64,000 bases of DNA, from the NCBI GenBank assembly GCA_963921425.1, contig OY992832.1, forward strand, positions 13,205,249 through 13,269,248, read 5' to 3'. The position numbers were made by a program, and so were the translations under genes. The notes beneath the pieces were generated by a model, which saw only the letters and a program-made list of their open reading frames with translations, was not told the DNA's origin and searched no databases. Shown in pieces: positions 58,233-64,000 of the stretch. Each line of letters starts with the position of its first letter. The first letter of the stretch is position 1. Source of the DNA: Dryas octopetala. Taxonomy: Eukaryota > Streptophyta > Magnoliopsida > Rosales > Rosaceae.

Positions 58233-61200
58233 TCATGGTTCCATATTGAGCATGAAGTCAGCACAAGTCCGGCAGTTGCAGTCCAGGAAGCGGCACCTGT
58301 TGCAGCCCAAACACACACAAGAGGTGCAACCCTCGCATGTCGAAACTCGAGGACAACCCCGACAGCTTTTGCGACCGGCACGCTCTTCTTCGTCACCACA
58401 TTTTATCCTGAAACATATATGCATGCATCGGAAGATTAAGTCCAAGAATTTAATTATTAACACACACAAGATTAATTTTAGAGCAAATATCCCAACGATG
58501 TCTAGCAAGCATGATGTTTAATTAGCATGCTTAAAATTAATGTGAGTTATATGTGGAAACTTGTAACTCTAGTGATGTTTAATTAGCATGCTTCAAATTT
58601 GAGTTATCTGTGGGGACTTGTAACTGTAATATATAAGCTCTTCTTCATCTGGCCTTTTTTGTATGAAAATAAATTTCAGCTATCGATCTTATCCAAATAT
58701 GCAGCTTCCTCAGCTACAATTTCATTAAGATACATTAACAATTTCTAGAAATATAAATTGATCAGACATATGTATGCTATATATAAAATTGTTAAATCCA
58801 AGCCACACAATATTAAACAAAAAGTCACGTAATTTCGATCATATTACCAAAGTTTGACAATATCACATGTTAATGACTGCCAAACAACAAATATAATCAC
58901 CAAATTAAAGAAAGTTTTATTGATAGAAAATTTGAAGAATATATAATTAAAATGATTAAGCGAGGTGATCGAGGTCAAGTACTCACTTGTGAGTGGGATG
59001 GTCAGCACATTGCCATGTTGCTCTATTAGCTACAGCGTCATGAAAAGCTCTGCACTCGTCTTTACTCTTCCGACGAAACCTGCGTTCTTTGTTGCAGTCT
59101 GAGCAACATACGAACTCGTCCCGGTGAAAATTCCATTTACGTCGAGTTGCAGAGCCCCAGTTGACGTCGTTGGCAGCATGCCTGTAATACTTGAGCAGCC
59201 CGGTTTTCCAAAGTGGAACCTTTAGGTCGTTCATGATCACCCAAATATTGCTTTTCCACTTCTTCACTCCTTGTCTTCGTGCATGCTTTTCAAATGCTTT
59301 TGGTGTGAATATCCTTTCCTTTTCTTTCTTCTCTTTTATCTCTATTGAGTCACTACTCTCTGCATTATTGCGTATATAATTCGCTTTGATAGTTTTTAGA
59401 GAACATACAAACAATGTATGTATATATATCTATCAAGCTGTGACTTTCCTTCATGGGGTCAGCCTATGTTGTTGCACATAAAGGGAGACAAACAAATAAA
59501 GAGAAATGTAGGCAAATTGGAGATTGAAGATTTCATCATGAGACCTACCTCCCTCCAGCTAGCAACCAGAATTCCGTTACCATGTTACAAAACCAGATGC
59601 AATTTGAAGGATTTCGTACGTTCATTGATCAAGGGCGGCTTAACAAGAGAGACTTCATGAGGTCCAAAAAATTGAAGTTTAATTATTTGTGAAAACAACC
59701 AAATCTCAAAAACTTAGGACATTGGGGAATAAACTAACACTGGGTAGCAACAAATTCAAATAGAAGAAAATCGCTAGGAACAAAAAGAAGAAGTTAATTA
59801 ATTAGCATAAATTAAAACGCAACCATATATACATGAGAAATATAGAATTAAATTGTATTAATAGAGAGATAGATCGAGTACCTATTTTCGCATGTACAAT
59901 GCATTCACAACGTATTAAAAACTGTCCAGTTGGAGAAACTCTTAACTTTCCTACACTATCCCCCACTTTGTTGCTTGTGCAGCCACAAAGGACTTCGAGA
60001 TTGTTATCTCGTCGCTCCAGCCCATCTATTCCCTGAAGCCGAGTCAAATCTTCATCAGTGAACATGTTGACTGCTTGCCTCCCAGTAGATGAGGATCGCC
60101 TTATTGATCTCCTTGTGTATGATGATCTCCTTGCTGATGATCTCTTTGGACCTGCAAAAAAAAAAAAAAAAAAAAAGAAGAACCAATTAATCCCATGAAA
60201 ACAATCAGAAAACATATTCTAGCTAGATTAATTTGTATAAAAATCGATCAACGAAAACCCATTAGGATAGCATGTAGATGTGGTGCAATAGTAGCATAAT
60301 TAAGTGGGGAACTTAATTTTTATGACAACGGCTAGGGTTTTGTGTGCTCAAAACTTCTTTATTATCATCGATTGTAAACAATATCTCTGTTAAAAGCGAA
60401 TCTGGGGTGCGTAAATTAAGAATCCGAAATGGACTGATAAAGGACACCTAAACAGCCATGCAGAGGTCGAAAAGCGTGGAAAAGATGAGAGAGAGAGAGA
60501 GAGAGAGAGAGATGGCCAAGATGCAATTGACAAATGTCTGAGACTCAGAGGGTTTGCTAGCTATGTATTTAATTTGTATAAGTACAAGTAAACGTTAAGG
60601 ACTGTATAGCTTAATTCAACCTTTGGTTGATTTCTTGAAAAATTTGATTTCCCCATAAACCCACTTTGGTTTCTTGAACGATTTAAATCTTTCCTAATAG
60701 AAGTTTATAGACAGGAAAATGTTTCCACATACCTAGAGTTTATAACCACACCATGCTTTATAACCTCTCGCACCAATATGTAAGGTTCAATGTATGTCAA
60801 AGTTTCATTCAAATGGTCAAAACATGCATGTAATTCTTCATTCTCATTTTATCATCACTAATATATTTTACTTAAATTGCACCTCTAGTATGGATATTAT
60901 CTTACCATATTATAAATCTAATAATTAGTTAGATTGTCTCTTAACTGAATTTATAGTCTATATTCGTAATATATATATATAACTAACAAGAACAAAATAT
61001 AAAGGCATAATAAACAAAAACTGTTTGAAAAAACTAATTAAAATAAAATAAAATAAAACAAACTGGCAATTATATCATGTAGGATATCGATAACCATTTT
61101 GCCTTTTTTATAGATAATTAAGTTGACTTGATTGACCTGCTATTCCTTTGAGGCTAACTTTCTATTAATTTGTGGTTTGTATTATATTTCTTTGTTACTC

Positions 61201-62707
61201 TTTAAGGTTTAAAATTTTTCAATCATACTCTCTATATATCCAAAAATGCTATCAATTAATTTTGGTCCAATTTCACAATTTTGTCTAATTTCAGTTAAAT
61301 AATCTTATTAAAAATCTCATGTTTACTAGTTGGATGGTCAATTGATTAAGTGAAAGAGCGATCTTAATTACTCACTCACTTACGCATGCTATTTGACTAA
61401 AATTGGACGGAATTATGAAATTGAACCAAGAGCAATAAAATTTTTAACAAAGAGGTACAATTAAAAAAATTTAAACCACCAGTGTAACATTGAAAAATGG
61501 TGCAAATTAACCACGAGGACTATTTTATTTGTACAATTTGGCCTTAATTTTATGCTTTGAAATATAATATACACATCTTTTTTCTATTCTTAAAGTAAAA
61601 ATGGCAACTGATTTGGGTGAAGTCAGATTTGCCATCGCTATCCCCTACTTCAATTTTCAATCCTCATCCCGCCCCTATCTTTCCCACCTTAAGGAATATG
61701 GGGATGCCTCATCCTTGCCCTAGAATAAATTAGCCCCTACCCAACCCGCTACCCTTTTATTTGAAAAAAATAAATCAAAATGTTATAAATATTTAGAGCC
61801 TGTTTGATATCCTATTCAAAAATCATTTAAAAGAACAAAAAAACATGTTTTATTCAAGAAAGCATATTTAGTAGACCATTTGAAAAAAAAACAGTTTATA
61901 GAAAAAAATGATTAAAAAACAAGCCTTTTTTAAAAAACGAAAAAACATCGTTTGTTTTTTAACACTTCCTTCTTTTTTAGCTGCCAACATTTTTAAAATT
62001 TAAAATTGTTTTCAAATTTCATACCAAACAAGTTTTCAAATTTTAAAAATTGATTTTGAATACTCACATTTAAAAAAAAAAAAAAAATCTTAATTTTTGG
62101 AAAAAAAAATTTGAGTAGGATACCAAACAGGCCCTTAATTTCCTTAACATTTTCATATCCAATATGGGTAGTTTAAGGATCGTTTATGGATCTATTGTTG
62201 TAGTACAAGAAATTGTTAATAAGTACATGCACTACAAAAAATGTGAGCAAAATTCACCCTCATTGATTGCTATAAAAAGGGTATCAATTAAGTAATGGAG
62301 ACTAAAGTGCTTCGATTTTAACAAAAACTGGTGGTAATTGGGCAATGAGACTAAAGTTCCCAATTGCCACCTCTTTTATAGCAACCAATTATTGGTAGGC
62401 TTTGCTCACATTTCTTGTAGTGGTACTAGGTTTGGGAAAGTAAACATTAAAATTGTACACGTACTAAGAACATCTAATTATAGATAAAAACATTCACAAT
62501 TAAGAACGATAAGTTCATATAAAAACACATATTGAACTCTTGGTCTAGCCCAAAGACATCTGATTCCAAACAAGACCACGAATTAATAGATCTCTAGATT
62601 ACACATCATTGAGCTAGCATATATGCTTAGTATCAGATCTTCAATGGTGATCCTAAACAATGGTATATACAAAGAAAAACATCAATAAAGAGTTTACCTG
62701 GAGCCAT
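58233..62707 (-). CDS. ULT1: ULTRAPETALA-type SAND-domain protein, four coding exons
   Basis: Encodes 275 residues. Coding exons are 62698-62707, 59882-60151, 58987-59359 and 58233-58407; all junctions have GT/AG and phases agree. Arabidopsis ULT1/ULT2 are plant-specific nuclear proteins of the trithorax group that limit shoot and floral meristem size and counter Polycomb repression. The SAND-like region is seen in VLCGCTSNKVGDSVGKLRV and FEKHARRQGVKKWKSNIWV. The Cys-rich B-box-like C-terminus contains HRDEFVCCSDCNKERRFR and CEGCTSCVCLGCNRC. The first coding exon gives only MAP plus one base. The following 29 residues are a basic Arg/Ser-rich extension (KRSSARRSS, TRRSIRRSS) not present in ULT1. 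The usual CxPGC after CEC is replaced by a Lys/Glu-rich linker at the exon 2-3 junction. It is clearly family-level ULT but divergent, so orthology to ULT1 itself is uncertain. Confidence 0.88.
58512..58628. repeat. Tandem duplication of about 60 bp in ULT intron 3
   Basis: TGATGTTTAATTAGCATGCT begins at 58512 and again at 58573. The units share GAGTTAT and ACTTGTAACT and differ by a few substitutions and a short indel. Confidence 0.9.
60488..60512. repeat. GA microsatellite
   Basis: About 12 GA units in the first intron of the ULT gene, likely length-polymorphic. Confidence 0.9.
61796..62134. mobile_element. Harbinger/Tourist-like MITE, 339 bp, in ULT intron 1
   Basis: Left end GAGCCTGTTTGATATCCTAT; right end reverse complement GGGCCTGTTTGGTATCCTAC. 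TTA flanks both sides (61793-61795 and 62135-62137). A/T-rich interior without coding capacity. Confidence 0.78.
62230..62422. mobile_element. CACTA-type MITE, 193 bp, in ULT intron 1
   Basis: Starts CACTACAAAAAATGTGAGCA and ends with the near-perfect reverse complement; the 22-base ends agree at 21 positions. CACTAC termini define the En/Spm (CACTA) superfamily. The flanking trinucleotides (ATG and GTA) do not match, so the target duplication has decayed or the boundary is off. Internal segments are also partly inverted (TGCTATAAAAAGGGTA against CTCTTTTATAGCA). Confidence 0.8.
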
Positions 62708-62810
62708 TCTCAACATATCTGATTCTAGGTTGCTCCCGAACTTGTTTGATGTTTATTTTCAGTAGATCTGGTCTGATTCCAAGTTGTTATTGCCTAAACG
62801 CTAAACCCTA

Positions 62811-62826
62811 AGGTCTATATATATAA
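62811..62826 (-). promoter_or_regulatory. TATA box of the ULT gene
   Basis: The minus strand reads CCTTATATATATAGACC about 105 bases upstream of the ATG at 62707, in a fitting position for a core promoter with a leader of 70-80 bases. Confidence 0.55.
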
Positions 62827-64000
62827 GGTTGTCTTCTATGTCGTTACACATAATAGATACATTGTTTCAAAAAAAAAGACAGGATAGATACACTGATTCT
62901 ATTCTTATGAAACCCAAGTGTTAAAAAGGAAAAATTGGGCACACTTATCTGCGTCGCACAACACAGTAAACCATCTACGTGGCTCAATTAGAAACGACGA
63001 AGAAGAAAAGGCTAAGTAATTTATATCATTTCTCATCATGCGTAATATTGAACTTAATAGTAGTATGTGATTGAATGCTGCTGATTAAAACCCAAATTAA
63101 ATTTCATCCGATATGAAAGTTAGAGTACTCTAACTTTCATATCGGTCTTAACAAGTTTGTCAATGCCAACTTAAAAACTTAAACAAATTTTTGTCATCGA
63201 CCAAATTTGAAAATAGAAGAAAGCGAATAATTGGTAAGCATGCTACTGCCTAGTCTTAGGTTGGTTGTTCTAGTATATATTAGCATGCTACTCCCAGACC
63301 TAATATGTTTCTCCCTCCCCAAACCCAACATCTATATTGAAGAAAAAGTATAATTCCTCCATGACTCCATTGAAGGCAGCCCAAAACTCTCCACTTCCTA
63401 CATATTTCACAAATTTTAAGTAAATATTTCACAATTTCACAAATTTCACGTGCTTGTTTGTCATTATTTTTGTGTGTGTTAATTTTGATGTTTTGTATGG
63501 ATTGTGACATTAAAAAAAAAGAAGGTGTTTTTTGCATGTTCATGGGATATAGGATTAGGGACTATTTCTATCGATCGAAGGCCATTCAACACCGGTCCAC
63601 CAAATACAATGATAGTATTTGGTGGCCAGGCATTGAATTAGCTGCTTCGATTCAGAAACCCTCCCACCGTGAATTAGATGCTTCGATTCAGAAACCCTCC
63701 CACCAAAAGGATTTAAAGCATATGAAATTACATTGTTCGACATGCAGTAACCAAACATAAGTAAGGTATTCGGTGGGCGACGGTCGAACATATGACTTCT
63801 ACTCGGTACCCATCTACTGAAATAGTTTTCACTTTTCACCATTCGATTTAATCCTATCGAAAATTGGTATCGTGTTTAATTGGTAGGTACTAGTTCGTCA
63901 ACAAACAAAACATGAACCAATAAACCAACTACCTAGATATGATGTATGAAAAATTTCAAAAATGTAAAAAAAATATAAACTCTTGTCTCATTTGGAGGTT
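62827..64000. other. Intergenic with short repeats
   Basis: ULT upstream region. Contains a perfect 11-bp-arm hairpin at 63597-63625 and a 36-bp tandem repeat at 63635-63706. Open frames on both strands overlap these repeats and match no family. Confidence 0.45.
63635..63706. repeat. 36-bp tandem repeat, two units
   Basis: Units 63635-63670 and 63671-63706 begin GAATTAG and contain TGCTTCGATTCAGAAACCCT; they differ at about three positions. Confidence 0.9.

Noticed and set aside
58227..58521. Plus-strand open frames over the last ULT exon
   Set aside because: Shadows of the cysteine-rich minus-strand exon.

Overview
The window is nuclear DNA from a flowering plant. The coding genes have introns, the intergenic DNA is AT-rich, and plant-only families are present (a CrRLK1L receptor kinase, an ULTRAPETALA protein, a phytohormone-binding PR-10 protein, a root-cap family protein, a DUF26 remnant). 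The gene set looks like a eudicot, probably a woody rosid, possibly Rosaceae. That placement is an inference from protein resemblance, not something the sequence proves.

Layout. 1-5700 is intergenic, with a Harbinger-like MITE, a tRNA-derived SINE with perfect target-site duplications, and a broken DUF26 secreted-protein gene. 5700-9828 (minus strand) holds an AHL/HAL2-type PAP phosphatase in three coding exons, with a probable spliced 3' UTR. 12674-26097 is a nest: a C-rich sequence with inverted ends, split by a 12.78-kb Ty3/gypsy LTR retrotransposon at 13188-25967 (LTRs 1024 and 1026 bp, TSD ATAGT). The retrotransposon carries gag, protease, RT, two RNase H domains and integrase, and so looks like the Tat clade. 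Behind pol it has a 71-bp minisatellite and a spliced antisense gene. gag carries a 750-bp in-frame tandem duplication, and pol is broken many times. 27334-27540 is a small plant-specific zinc-ribbon-like protein. 27.5-36.5 kb is intergenic with several MITE-type elements, a foldback element and a 332-bp tandem duplication.

The right half is richer in genes. THESEUS1-type receptor kinase lies at 37172-39694 (+). A root-cap/LEA-like secreted protein lies at 41269-42380 (-). Three phytohormone-binding protein copies follow on the plus strand (one pseudogene, two intact), then a decayed root-cap paralogue at 50104-51635 (-). LDL2-type histone demethylase lies at 54515-56898 (+). An ULTRAPETALA-type SAND protein lies at 58233-62707 (-); its 2.5-kb first intron holds a Harbinger-like MITE and a CACTA-type MITE.

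The genes form no operon-like unit. THESEUS1 (wall sensing), AHL (PAP removal), LDL2 and ULT (chromatin state) and the hormone binders are independent loci. The 41-52 kb stretch is a local duplication cluster of two unrelated families. The most unusual object is the retrotransposon: an antisense gene whose two introns splice in frame, a gag duplication about as diverged as the LTRs, and a short GC-rich word (CGGCTCGG or its complement) scattered through LTRs, both coding strands and noncoding parts.
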